Origin: Phytoseiulus persimilis
Lineage: Eukaryota; Arthropoda; Arachnida; Mesostigmata; Phytoseiidae
Length of the DNA stretch: 64,000 bases
Assembly: GCA_037576195.1 (NCBI GenBank)
Contig: CM075102.1
Span: 43,768,745-43,832,744 of the forward strand
Direction of reading: 5' to 3'
The translations under genes and the position numbers were made by a program. Of this stretch, positions 49,463 to 62,400 are shown in pieces; position 1 is the first letter of the stretch, and each line of letters opens with the position of its first letter. Under the pieces are notes generated by a model. That model ran no database searches. It had not been told where the DNA came from and was given only the letters and a program-made list of their open reading frames with translations.

Positions 49463-49945
49463 TCACGTTCCGACGAAGTTCACTTCTTCGTTACTATTTC
49501 GCTTGGAGGGCTGCCCCTCGGCTTCCTGCCACTTAGCAGAGAAGTTCTTCCAAAACGACGCCACGAGGGCGGCAAAGTCGCCCTTCGTTCGTTTCACTTC
49601 GCTCCAATCCGAATTTCGGAGGGATTCTGAGGATAGAAGAGATTCTAGTGGTCGGACTGGAGGATCGGGAACCGGTGCTCCAACACCAGCAAAAGTGACA
49701 AACCAGTTTCCTGGGAGAGAACCCGGACGGAACTGCACTCTGTCCGATAACCACGGAGCACTCTGCAGTGTGTGAACTTCAAGTTCGAGCTCCGAATGCC
49801 GCCAAAGCATCCTGCTGAATGCTTGGGGCTGTAAGACCCGGGGCACAATCCAAGTTTGTCTTCTGAACACGATCAGACCTGTGGAGGACGGCTCGCTGAA
49901 GTTTGGGCAGTCTACTGGATCACAAATGAATCTCGGAACGCGCAT
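49463..49945 (-). CDS. Candidate unassigned open reading frame, 160 codons
   Basis: This ATG-initiated frame has a codon pattern in its second half (from about 49710 down) that favours G at the first position. That half includes GNWFVTFAGVGAPVP and VKRTKGDFAALVASFWKNF. A good acceptor (gggttctctcccag) lies at that point, so only the 3' half may be an exon. No domain is recognised and frames of this length also arise by chance here. Confidence 0.25.
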   Translation of the reverse strand: MRVPRFICDPVDCPNFSEPSSTGLIVFRRQTWIVPRVLQPQAFSRMLWRHSELELEVHTLQSAPWLSDRVQFRPGSLPGNWFVTFAGVGAPVPDPPVRPLESLLSSESLRNSDWSEVKRTKGDFAALVASFWKNFSAKWQEAEGQPSKRNSNEEVNFVGT

Positions 49946-52900
49946 CGACGGATGAGCCTCAGACTAGGTTCCGCCGAGCATTTACAGCGAGACGGACAGG
50001 ATGACTCCGCCGACGATGTCGGGCGAAGTCGCACGTTAGCTCCCTGCCCAGGGCGAACGAAGTTTCTTAGTGCGGCTGTTTCCGTTTGCTGCCGCGCCAC
50101 ACACGACAACCGTCTAGGAAAACCACTGAGAATCCAGTACTGCGCTGCATATAACAAACGCACCGAGCGGGCGAACAAAGACGACTTTGAGAGGAAGAGG
50201 GCGAACAACCGGAGGAGCAGGAAGACGCCTCGCGTCGGGAAGGGGAAAATCCCCTCCTCCAAGGCAAACTTAGGAAACGGCTGCAGCGGCTGGATGCAAT
50301 TTACAGCGTAATCTAACCCCTGTGTCGCTCTCGTTTTTCCTTTTGGGTCCGGTGCTCTCGGTTCCCTCGAGCGCTCTGGTTTTCCGAAGAGGGGGACGCG
50401 TTTTCAGGGGAGAAACGCCTTTCGTTGGAGAAGGCTATCCGGGGAGCCTGTGGTGTTGAAGGCGGCGGCGACTCGATCGCATTGTCGGGATTCTCTCTTT
50501 CGGAAAACGTTGTCGGTGCACAGTGGGAGAGATACGTGTCCTCGTTCACCTTCTTGCGCTGCTTGACAAGAATGTGTCGCCATCGTCCGATGAGCCGGTC
50601 TTATCTCCGCGGGGGATGTCTTTCCCACATGTGAGGGTCGTTACCTCTCACATAGTTCCCACATGAAAGTCCACCATTTGATATCTTCGGTGGTGACAGA
50701 GGATGGAAGGCGACGAGCTGATATTCAAGACTTTCGTCACGGTTTCGTCGATGTCTTGATGTGATCATTGTTGCTGTCTTGCGTGCATTTTTTGTTGCCG
50801 ACGAAGTTGTGTTCGACATCCATGATGTCGTGGTCACTTTTGGGATTGCTGTCACTCCCGTCCGGACTCGGTGGTTGTCTTTATTCTTCTTTCCGCCGCA
50901 TTTACCGCGCGGGGCGACTCCCTGCGTATCTGCCGACTGGCTTCTCACGTGCGGTGCCGCAATATCCATAAACAAACGTATCCCGGCTGCGCGGATTTTT
51001 CCGGCGGTCGCCCCCTCACACTCTCAGATCGCGAGTGGAGCAGCGTTCGGAACGCTCAAACGCGCCAAGGAGGTATCAGAGACGATGGCAGCAACATGGA
51101 GTCCAAACTCGCAGACGGCGCTGCGTTGCGTTCGCAGCGGTGGACGTTTCTCCCGGCTGTTCCGCAAAACGCTAACGCAGCGAAGGCTTCTGAGCGCAAC
51201 TGGGATCCAGGGGTTCAACGTTGACAAGTAAATCTCATGAGCGCGCATAGATCGATCGTTTTGATTGACTTTGAGTGCGAGTTGGCCCTCGAGTGATCGA
51301 CGGAGAGAGTCCTCAGTAGCTCATATGACTCGCGAAGCAGCTCGTTCACTCAACTTGCTTTGAGGAAACCCGTGGTCCATGTGAGCCCGTCGAACGTGGA
51401 CATGGACTTGCGATACATACGGAATCGCGATCTTCTCTGAAATGGGCCCTTGAGTTTTAAACTTGCTCTCATTCGAGATTCGGCGGTCGTCCGGGTTGAG
51501 GCTCATGTGTGGTGGAAATTCTCAGCCAGTAGCAGCTTCGGGAATTCATCCGGGAGTACCGAGAGTGCAGTTTCGTAACATTCGCTGTACCCCGAAGCTC
51601 GACTCAAACGGCTCCTTTGTCTTGTCGGAGCACTCCTTGTGATTCGAGAGGGATTTCCTCTTTTCTCGACATAATCTCGGCATCTCCGAGGTGGGCTCCG
51701 ATAAAAAAAGAGATCTGGAGTCGGGTTTTATTCTCGAGGCCATGAGCAGCCTCGGTGACTCCTGTGCTCGACTCGTCGTCCCTGGGTACCCCTAAGGGTA
51801 CTGTCAGACTGAACCGAGCGGAATATTCTGGGCATTCTAGCATCGTTGGGAACTCCTTCGACTCAGCCGCGAATCCAGGAAGAGTTGGAATTCTGTAGGT
51901 CGCGGGAAGCGAATCAGGGCATCCAGCTCTTCTGAATTTGCGGAGCGTTTGAGAGACTTGACTCCTGTGTGGACGGCGCTGTCGCGAAGAGTGCGAGTGC
52001 CCTAGCTGAGTGAAGGACTGGTGATTACGGTTTGCTGAACGTGTGACAATCAACAGTTTTCCTCTTTGTCGTTGACGCTCCAGGGGAGTTGCTCAACCGC
52101 CTCTTCTTCCTCTGCTCCCCTGTGCTCTATTCTGACCGATTCAGCTCCGCCAGGACCCTCCATAGGGCGCAGAGTGAAGAACTTTCGAGTTGTCGAGACG
52201 AACCTTCATACAACGAGGCAACAACGCTCTCCATTCCAACTTTGCGGCATTGTTTCAGCTATTTCCGTTGACGATGTCATTTTTGTCGACACCGCTGTGG
52301 GTGTTGTTCCTGATGCCGCCATTGTTGCTGTCGACGGTGTTGCTGATGCCGTAGTTCCTCCAACCGGAGTCGTCAACGTCTACGGCCCAGACTCGGTCGC
52401 AGGATTCCTTTCGTTTCCGTCGCCGACCGTTTTGGGAACGCGGCGCAGTCTCCGACTCTGGGCTTGCTCGAGGAGACAGGAATATACTTTTTCCCTCATC
52501 TCGTTCTCAGGATGATCCTTGCCAGGCGGCGGCCGCCGTCGCCATCGGAAAGCCTCGCGTCCGCGTCGCAAGCAAGCTCGAGCCGCGTCATTGTCCTCGC
52601 TGGGTCGACGCCTGAGTTTTATTTCGGCTTTTTGTACGTACAGCACTCGGAGGAACAGACGACGATATCAACGAGAGCAACGACGACAATAAAAAGCAAG
52701 CTTGCCGCGTTCTTTAGCGCGGCCATCCGCCGATCGAGAAGCACAACTCCGGCCGCGAGTCCCCTGACGGCCGCTATCGAGATGTGTTTGCCGCTCTTTT
52801 GTTTTGCTCTGCGGACGCTTGAACTCCGACGGCCACTTGATAGTTCTTCCGATTGACACAGGGCGAGGGGGAGATGCGTTGCTTTGCGGGGCGAGGAACT

Positions 52901-53197
52901 TTTCCCGTCGAGGCTGGAACTCTCACGGTTGATGTAGCCGCGCCGTTCCGGAGTCCTTTCGTCCCCCATCCCGTTCCGTTCCCCGCTTTCAGAACGGTCT
53001 CGAAACACCGGGGTTACGCTCCGGGTGTTTCGTTTCACTGCGAATCAGTCGTTCCGATAACAAGTAGCAACGACGTGCTATGAAATATCGACACATTCAG
53101 AATCGACAGGTCCCTCCCAGGAATGCTCCTTGCGTCGCCCTCGGCGTGTTCAGCTCCGGGTTCCCGCCCTCACTCACAGCATTTTTCTCTTTCGCAG
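49946..53197. other. Upstream of the first zinc-finger coding exon
   Basis: No exon with a phase-1 donor that clearly joins 53198 was found. A minus-strand ATG near 52730 precedes a hydrophobic stretch, but it runs into a stop and has only a weak donor. Confidence 0.4.
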
Positions 53198-53408
53198 GTT
53201 TCCCGAGTCCTGCTTCGGCTGCGGCGATGTGGCGGACGCCGATCGCCACCGCGTTGCCTTTCGGTACGTTCCCGCCGCTTTTGGCGTCTCCGGCTCCGTG
53301 TGCTCAGCTGCTGGCGGCCCAGGTTGCCGCAGCGGCCGCTGCTGCGCCTCCCGTCTTCAGGAGGAATACTCTACCGAGCCAAGCCGGCAACAGATTCCGC
53401 GCTGAAAG
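53198..53408 (+). CDS. ZNF385: ZNF385-like exon 1, Ala/Pro-rich N-terminus
   Basis: A strong acceptor (tttttctctttcgcag) starts the exon at 53198. Ten codons precede the ATG at 53227-53229. Residues 1-60 include an uninterrupted Ala run (AAQVAAAAAAAPP). The donor is GCTGAAAG|gtcagt, phase 2, and pairs exactly with the next exon to make AGA. The acceptor shows that at least one more 5' exon, coding or UTR, exists upstream. Confidence 0.82.
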
Positions 53409-56400
53409 GTCAGTGAAGGCGTCTATCAATCTTGCCAGCTCGAATCGGGCCTCGTGGCGGGTCGGGGCCGATTCCGGGGGTCAGGACTTTGAGCTGGAAG
53501 CTGTTTTCAGCGTTTTTCGGCGAGCCCGCGCTCAGAGTAGACTGAGAGCCAGCTCCGGCTCGCAGGTTCGAGTCGGAACATGGTCCGGGAGTGAGTAGAT
53601 GTTGCAAAACGACGTTAGATGGGAGCTGCACTCCCGGGAGTCGCGCGTAAGCGATGTTCTGTCTAGTGCCGCTGATATCACGGGCCGTCGCTCGCGTGCC
53701 TCCGCCCCGCTCCTCCGGCGTCAGCGTTCTCTTCTCCGGCTCCTGTTAGGGCATCGACGGGAGTCTACTTGAGGTTGGCGCCGGCGAGTCCGTTGGGAGC
53801 TCTCAGGACCTCTTTCCAACGGAGGCGGCGGTGGCCGATATGTCATATATCGTGGGGAGCGCTCCATTGCTTAAACTGAGCGGGCAAAGTACGATCACAA
53901 TTCACTTGACCATGCAAACTTCCCGCGGCCGGGTCGTTCCCGCCGGCGGGCGTTCGCGGAGCTGCGCAGTTGGGGCAATGACACGAGCCACCGCGATGGA
54001 TTCATACGGGAACGTATTTGCCGCCGGAGTCTCGCCTCTTCCGTTAGCTCCGAAGCCATCTATCTTGTGCTGGTCGTTCGGCGGGGTCTGCCTCCCGTCC
54101 GCCGGGCTGGCCAACTCCGGCAAGCCCTCCGGCTTCCGTGAGAGCTTTCAATGTTTCGTTTTTTTTTTCGGGAAACGTCTGGAGAATCCAGCGCCGAGAG
54201 AGTTCCGCCGAGTCAACAGCGTGAGGAAGACAACGGGCATTGGTTTCGCGTTAACGTCCTCAGTCGCCACTGTTTGACAATTAGTCCACCGGAATTCGAT
54301 TCAGTCGCACTTCGCTCCGCTGCCCTGACTGCTCAAGCAGTCCCGACAGCCCGACCCGGCTCCAACAACGGGGCCCAGCAAGAACGAAGAATACTCCAGC
54401 AGCGGTATACTCTACATACACACTGCTCGAGAGTACACAGACGCTTGTTCACTTTCCGCGCAAGAGCCGGCGACTGCGACGAATGAGAACTCCGTGGGCT
54501 GGCGGGACCCGATCGGGTATTCATGAAGCATTCAATCTAGTTAGATTTGATCTTGATGGCGTGTTCGCTGCCTCAAAAATCGGAATAATTGATCCGGGAA
54601 CCGCCGTGATTTGAGTTGGGATAGGTCCCAAATTACTTGGAAGAATCTCGAGGGATCGAGCGAACTAGGTTTCCCGAGTTCTTTGCGCGTCGTAAACAAC
54701 ACAAAGGACTCCATCAGTCCAAGGCTCCGCCCCAACCAATCAGGCTCCCGGCTAACGATGCTGAATCGTTTTCCGGGATGTTCTCGATTTGCTGGAATAT
54801 CGGAACTGTTTGTGACAGAGCTCAGGGGTCTGGACATAGTTTTGATGGCCTTCCCATCGGTTGGACAGCATCGTCACGACAAGGGGGAAGGACAAGGAAA
54901 AGATGAAGAGTCCTGTCAGAACGGTGCAAGCTCCCAGAGGTCTTTTTCTTTTCTCCGACCTTCAGCTCATGGAAAGTGTACTCGACGGGGTCCTTCTGAG
55001 CTCTGGAAGAAGGGATCGCGCTCGCTCGCTTCTCCGAAGGATCAGAGCGACATTGATATCTGGATTGTCGTGTCGTGCGAATTTCTGTATTACAACGCTG
55101 CCAACGTCCCGAGCGGCAATGCTCGGGACCCTCTCGGGGAGCCAGTGTAGCGAGCTGGCGTTGATTCCATCGTGTGCCAAAACCTGAATGATCTGATCGA
55201 CGACCGAGGCGCCCCGCTGCTTGGAGTCTCCTCAGATAAGTTAGGCGCCGAGAGCAGGATCTCTTGACAAAGCATCAGATCCTGTCTGCGTTCGTCGCCT
55301 GCCTCGCCGCGCCGCTAATCTCCGAGAAGTAGTGGTCGGCGACAGAGCATAAAACGTATCGGACTATTGAAGCTTTCCTCTATTTCTGTCGACCTGGCTC
55401 CATCGTCATTATCTGCCTTCTTGTAGACGGGGCGTTCTTTGAAACATCGTCCGCGCTCTCGCCCCCCCCCCCCCTCCCCGCTCGGCTCCTCTGCGGATGC
55501 CCTTTCGTAGTACGCAGCCGACAGGGAAAGGACGGGAAGGACTTATCTGGAACGACCGAAGACTGCTTCAGACGAAGCGGAGGCTTGTAGCGCCCGAAGG
55601 GGGCTGCTCTATAATCGTGATTTCTCTCATCTGGTGGAACGCGGACGGGGCTCTGACGAAGTCTACCACAACCGTGATCGCTCCAACTCGGTTGACAGCT
55701 CGCTGTTGGGACGGAAAGTGTTTGACCGAGGCTATCCAGCACAGCCCTCTTCTGTAGAGGTTCCACGCGGGCTTGCTTCCTTGAGATTCTTCCTCCTTGC
55801 TTTCGGATATTTTGGGCCGCCGCGTTCGCTGCAATTTGTTCTCGCTCCCCGCTCCAGCCAGCGGTTGTCATTTCGACCTCGGCTCAAAGCCTCCTCGCGG
55901 ACTGTTCGTCGTCGACGACCTGCGACTCGTCTGCGAGAAAACTATTTTGTTGGGGGAGGCTGTTCATTGGAATAGTGTTTGCTCGCTCGCTCGCGTCCAA
56001 TCGCTTTCCGGAACCTTGCAGACAGCCCACAAGTGTTTATCGGTTCAGATCGTTCCGGGAGCACAGGGTCGCGTCCTCCACCGATTGCTGGTCGGCGATC
56101 GTTGCATTCGGAATCAAGTGCCGCCCGTGCAGGTTCCTGGGAAGTATCAGTTTTCCTCGCCCACCAGCGTTTCCCGATGATTTATTAATGCTCACCTCGA
56201 GCGCCGCGGAGCTCGTTGATGAATGTTTCAAAGAATCGTTGGATGATTCATTTCTCACACTCGGTCGAGATAACTAATCGTTGAGCGATTGAGTTGTTCT
56301 TGCGTGGAGGCCCGACTGACGGCGGAACGCTCGAGTTCATGGACCGTGTTCGCTAAGAGGTTGTTCTCGCTCCTTTTGCAGATGGACTCCGTATTCAACG

Positions 56401-59400
56401 TCGTGTCCGAAAAGTGCGAAACCAGCAACTCCATCCCCTGGCACGTCGATGACACCTCCTCAAGAGCCTCTTGAGGCTTCCATTGTCGACACGGAAGATC
56501 TCCTCGCGGAATCCTCGCCCCACCTGGAACCTTCGAAACCACCTACACCATCTGATTCCCAGACTTCAACTGTCGTCAACGGTGAGTCCCAATCCCGCGG
56601 GCGTCCTCCATCCCTCGGGAAGAACTTTCGCGAATGCAGATGCTTCGCAGGAGGAGTTTGTAACAATGGTTGAAAGCGGCCGCGCATTTGGGAGAGAGCA
56701 CAAGACGAGTGCGTCACATGTAGGGTCGTTTCATCAATAGATCGATTGAGGTTTCGGTCATAAATCGATCGATAGGTGGATCAGCGGGTCGCTTGGTCAT
56801 GGATGGGGCATTTCAGGATGAGACACAGCTGATATTGGAGCTCCCTGAAAGGAAGCAGGGAAGAACAAAAGTTTCTCGCGAGTTCCCGCTACGACACTCA
56901 GTGAGGCAAACAACATCTTGGCTTCATTGTTGGTGTTTTTTTCTCGGCAGCTGGCTGCGTTCCTGACGGCAGCGTTCCGCTGTCGATGTCGTCACCATAG
57001 CCAGCCGGCCATCGTCTTTGCGTCCTCTAAAAAAGACTCCTATTACCCTAATGCGTGGTTCGGTAGCCCCGCTCACCAGAGATAAAACAACCGACCACAG
57101 CGATTCCAGCGCCAGTTGCCCTGGGAATGAGGGGTTTGGGGGCTGTCGGAGGAATGAAGAATCGAGGCTAATTGTGGACTCTACAACAACCGGCTGACCG
57201 CAAAACGAACCCGTTTCTTGGATTTTGACTCCATGAAACGGAAGACGCCGGGTCCACGAACCAGCGCGCCCCACGCGCGCACCCGCGGAGTCCGATTGTT
57301 TCAAGATCAAATGTTGTCTGGGAACGGGGAATGTTCCATCTCGAGTTTCTCCCGCGCCGACGAATATGCCCACGTGCTCCGCGCACACTCGCGTGCACGA
57401 GCCGCGCGCACGCCAACGGTTAGAGTCCACTCTGTTCGTTTTCCTTCTCGTTCTCGTACGAATGGCCGGGGCGGTTCGCTCTTCAGCCTGTCAGAACCGC
57501 CTGTTCCACTTCGTGAGGAGAAAAGCGGCATGGTGCGGGTAATTCCGTTATGCGCTCTGCGAAGCGAACAATCACAGCGTTTGCAATCGAGTCGAGTTCC
57601 ACAACGAGCGCTGCAACTCGACGTCAACGCACAGCCAGGAGAAGAGCCAATGTCCAGTCTAATCAAGCAGAAGAGTCTCTCCTGAAGAGAATATGAATGA
57701 TGACTGTCATGCAATGTCGAGTGGTCAGCTTGAGCTGTCAGAACCGAGACCCTCATGATATAAACGAGCTTGTGTGAAGTACTTCGATAAGCGGGATGGA
57801 TCGTAACTTTCGGTTCCGCTTAGAGGTCTCGCGCGATTTCTAGGAGGTCTCTGACGGAATCGATCGGAGCGTCGAGGGTCCTTCGTATACCCGGCCCTGC
57901 ACGTTCCTCAGCCACCGTCTCTCCGAATCAATGCGAGTCTGGAAGAGACTTCCGTTCGTTCCGCGGGGAGCCCCGAGCGACAGGTTCTTACTCCCGGAAC
58001 CCGAATTTGATCCCGAATCCAGAAATACATCTCTATCTCTCGTTTTGCGAAAGAAGTAAGAAAGACGAGGTCCTCGGAGATGGCTCCGAACTCTGGGAGA
58101 GGCCACGCTCATTTCCTATGGAGGAGTCGTTCGAAATCGTGCCTGTCAAGCTGTGTCGTCATGTCCATTCTTCGTAGTTCTGGAGCTGCTGGAGCCAACA
58201 GGGGGAAATCCTCAACCGACGAAAACATCAATTGACATGTTGGCTCCACCGAACCGCGACCGTTCGATAATGTTTTCTCCTCCGATATTCATTCTCTCCT
58301 GGCTAATTCTCGCATCGCTAACTGTCATCTCCTGAGCGTCGTGCCCGCACGAACTCCTCAGAGAGTTGGAACAAGCTCTGCCATTTTTGATGCTCGAATC
58401 CACCGAGCTGCAGAGCCGGAGAAGTGGCGAGAGCCTGCGAAGCTGTCGACACCGCCACCATCGCAATGGAAAAACTCTCCCTTTTCGTTAGATGTGGGAC
58501 TGATCGAATAAAGAGCACCTCCCCTGTTCTCTGCAGGCAAACGTGTTGGTTGCATCTCTTATCTGTTTTCCCGTCTTCACGGCCGACTGCACAAGTGCTG
58601 ATCTTGGCGTTATTGCGTCTTTCCAAGGGTCCTTGTAACCTTGGGGCCATGACTCTTTTCAAGTCTATCCAGACTCCAGCTAGCAAGCGACTCCTGTGAG
58701 CAGAGAGTTTCTTCCTCCGTGCGAGGGAATCTCAATGAATTCCATTGTCTTGGGCGCGCTGTATTCCCGGAGAACAAGCCCTGATTAGGGAGCACGACAG
58801 CGACGCTGAAATTGTCGGCCGTCAGGCGTGATGGATTGATTACAGAATTCCGGCGTCTCAATCCGTTCCACATGTTCGTTGACAGCCCGCGGGAAAGGAG
58901 GAGGACATGGGACGGAGAGCTCCGGATGAGCTCTAACTCATCACGACTCAAATATCTGACCGTTCAACACAAAATCTCCGGAAAGCCTCTTCCGGGGATG
59001 CGCTCTCGGTCTGGTCGCGAGTTCCGAAGACTCCGACTGCATTGATCTCTGCTCGGCTATCGCGCATGCCCTGCGAGGATGAAGAGCGTTTTCGCAATCG
59101 ATGAGCACAGCAAAGCGAAAATGTCCTCGGAAGCGTCGAGTGCTCTCCGCATGTTTTTAATAGCCACTGGCTCGATAATTCGATTCACAAAACCCCGGGG
59201 ACAGCGTAGATGTATTCCCGGCGTCAAAGCAGCTCCAACTGGGAGTGGATGCCCACTTGGGGCACCGACGAGCGCGAAGAGCACCGCGCGACTGCGTGAA
59301 TGCCAACGGACATGACGCGGTGAGGCCGTGCCGGCCGCAGCCCAGGCTGCGAGCCTTGCAGGCGTCATTGGTGATCGATTCGCGCTGTGAATCTCCACCG

Positions 59401-62400
59401 GGTCCGTGAGAACAACAGGCCTCACAGGTCGGATCAAGTTGGTTATCGTTTCTCCTTGGCGATCCCGCGCATTCAGCGGATTACGGGCCTAACGAGCAAT
59501 CCGTCACAGTGTCTGTCCAGCGGCCGCACGCTTGGTTCCTCGTTCTCTGGCATCGAGCCCTGCTTCCGCGGGGTTCTCCGGCCGGAGTTTGTGGCCTGTG
59601 AATGTTGGACAAGTGCGAGTGGTTGTTACTTGCTCGAAGCCTGTTTCTGCGTTCTCTCGAGCTCAGGCTCAACGTGCTGAGTCCACTCGCGTGCTCCGGT
59701 CGTGTTGCGTTATTCCCGAAGTGGGCCGCACGGAGCTCGGCAAAATGGGGAGAAAAGGGTTGCTCGGATATTACGTGGCCTACGAGAGCAGACTGTGTCC
59801 GAGGCCTCGACCACCGAATGAAGACTTTATATTGTTGTGGATTGCCAATAGACGCCGAATCATTAATTATACAAACAGAACAAATATACGGCCGGATATC
59901 GGAGCAGCCATGAGGACGCCGGTTATTGCTTCCGTCCGTGCGTCGTCTTAGATATAGAAGTGAGGAGATGTATGTCACGCCGATCTGCGCTTGTTCTCGC
60001 TCGCGTTCTCCACTCACTCTTCATCTCACTCTCCCTCGAGGCAGTCGGCGGAGCCCAGTCTCTTCCGCATCGTCGCCGAGTCCTCGATGTCAAACATTAA
60101 CACAAATCGTGGTGACAACCTCGGTGATAACGAATTCCGCTCGGGAAGTTCTGCCTCCTCTCTCTGTAATGGAATCTGTGCTCCTAATACCAGTTGACAA
60201 TTTAGAGTCCGACGTTGCCGGGACGTGAACTCAAATCACGTTTGGTTCCCATCCATTACAGATGCCTCATTGAGTCCGCAGTCCCCTTCTTCGGAGAAAG
60301 CTCCACCATTGGCTCCGTCACCCTCCGGCGGTGCCTCGTCGCCCCTCAGCGAAGGACAGTCAACTTCCGGCTCGATTTCAGGTCGGTGCGCGGGCTCCGA
60401 GGACTGTTCTCGGTTCACTTTTTATTGCACGCTTCCACGCTTCGCAACCATCGGATTCGGGAAGACGTGACGCAAGCCATGAGCACCGCCTGAATTATCA
60501 TAGCATTCCGACCGCGGATTCTTCCCCCCCCCCCTCCCGCCCCCTCACCCAAATTATTGGTTCCCGCGTCGACTGGATGTGGTCGGACAAGGAGAGATCG
60601 CTTCTGGCCTGTCGATCGGTCAAAATCTCTTCTCTGACTGATCGAATTCTACGCCTCCCGTTCTCTCTACCTCGCGGTGAAAAATTCCGGGTGGCGGTGG
60701 GAGGAGATTCTCAGAACGGATTCTCAATTCGCTCGGGTCGACTTCCCGCACTGTCCAGCTTTGCCCAACGGCCTCGCGCAGTGCTGCGCTCGTTTGCTTC
60801 TTCGGTTTTCCTCTCCACCCCTCCCTTGAGCGCTGTCGGGCCGAATCAATCGCCAGAATCATGCGATTCTCGCACATCCGCGGAAATCGTTTTATTGTTA
60901 CGTCCCATCCGAGACGAGGGAGCAGGAGTTTACGAACGAGCGACAGCGTTCGGGTCGACGGCTCCGACGTGGATGCGATTTCACGGCAGCGTTCACTCAC
61001 AGCTCGCTCTCGATCTGATTCCAGGCTCCTGTGGATTAGCCGATCCGTGCGCCCGGATACCGTCCCTCAGCGACTTGATGCAACCATTGTATTGCAAAGT
61101 TTGCGACGCCAAGCTCAATGGGAGGCTCCAGGCCTCTGCACACTATGACGGGAAGAGCCATCACCGACGTCTGAGGCAGTACCTGGAGAAAGCCGGCCGC
61201 GCCACCGATCTCCAGAAGCTCAAAGAACTTCATCAGCAGAAAAAGGTCAGAGCTCCCGTCTGAATTCAGCCCCCCTCGATCAGAACGATGCGAGTCGAAA
61301 TTTCGCAGGAGCTCAGTTTCGCTCCTTCACCTTCCTCGGCGGTAGTCTGACTTTTCGGCTGACGCACTAAAGAGAATCATGGGCCCGCATTCTTCGGCCG
61401 AGCCTCCAACGGATGCGTGCAGTATTTTTTCCCTCTCCGTTGTCAAATCATTACTCGCTCATGCCTGTGTCGCATTTTTTCGCAGCTGGAGAAGAAGAGT
61501 TCGGGCAGTGACAAGTTGGAGGAAAGTTTTTGCAAACTCTGCGACGTAGCCTTCACTTCCGACGTCCAGGCCAAACAACATTACGCCGGGAGGAATCACC
61601 AGCGAAGGCTCCGAGGGGAGCCGCCTCTCCCCAAAGGATTCTACAATCCCGTCACAGGAAAATGGCAGAGACAGTAGGTTATCGTATTCGCAGATTAGCT
61701 TGATCCGACGTTGTCGCGCAAGCGTGCCAATGGAATTCTCGTCTGGACGAGGTCGTATTCAGCGCTCCCCTCTGACGGGAGAACGCGGAACGCAATTCCG
61801 CATCGCGTTTGTCTGAGAATTTCTGTAACTTTGCGTTGACTCCAATGTTCTCGGACCCCGCTCTGGGGAGAGGTAGATGGGTCGTCACTTAATCATCACC
61901 CGGTGAAACATGCGATTGTTGAATAGGCGTCTCCTCGTCGTTCTCTTTTTGAGAGCTCTTTCTCTCCCTCACTCTCGAGCAGTGGTCACGGAGCGAGTCC
62001 GCGGCCGAGTGCGTGCTCTCGCTCGTCAAATTCAGCTAGCGGAGTGACTGATGAATAAGACCACCACAATTTTCGCAGACCCCCGACCGGCCTACCGTTG
62101 AAAGTGGCGACGAGCAGCGCGGGTCTGTCCGCAGGACTCGGCCATGTGGCGGCATCGTCCGCGTTGCTGGGCGCAACCGCGCCGCTTTCTGCAGCCCTGT
62201 TCCCTCCACCTTTGCAGTTCTACTGCGAGGCTTGCAACATTGCCGTGGCCAACCAGCAACAAATGACCGCCCACCTCTCCAGTCCAGTGTAAGTAATTCA
62301 CCACTTCGAGAGAATCAGATACCTGTTCGGAGGAATGGGAGCGCACGGAGCTCGAGATAGCTCCATGGAGGATTCTGAGCATTCGCCCCGACCCATCAAT

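Noticed and set aside
52600..52740. Minus-strand start with a hydrophobic stretch (ALKNAASLLFIVVVALVDIV) resembling a signal peptide
   Set aside because: The frame stops after 35 codons, the only donor (gtacgt) is weak and no partner exon was found.
60331..61024. Long open frame (310 codons) running into the first zinc-finger exon
   Set aside because: Most of it is intron 60382-61024. The acceptor at 61024 and the phase-matched exon 60262-60381 explain the coding part.
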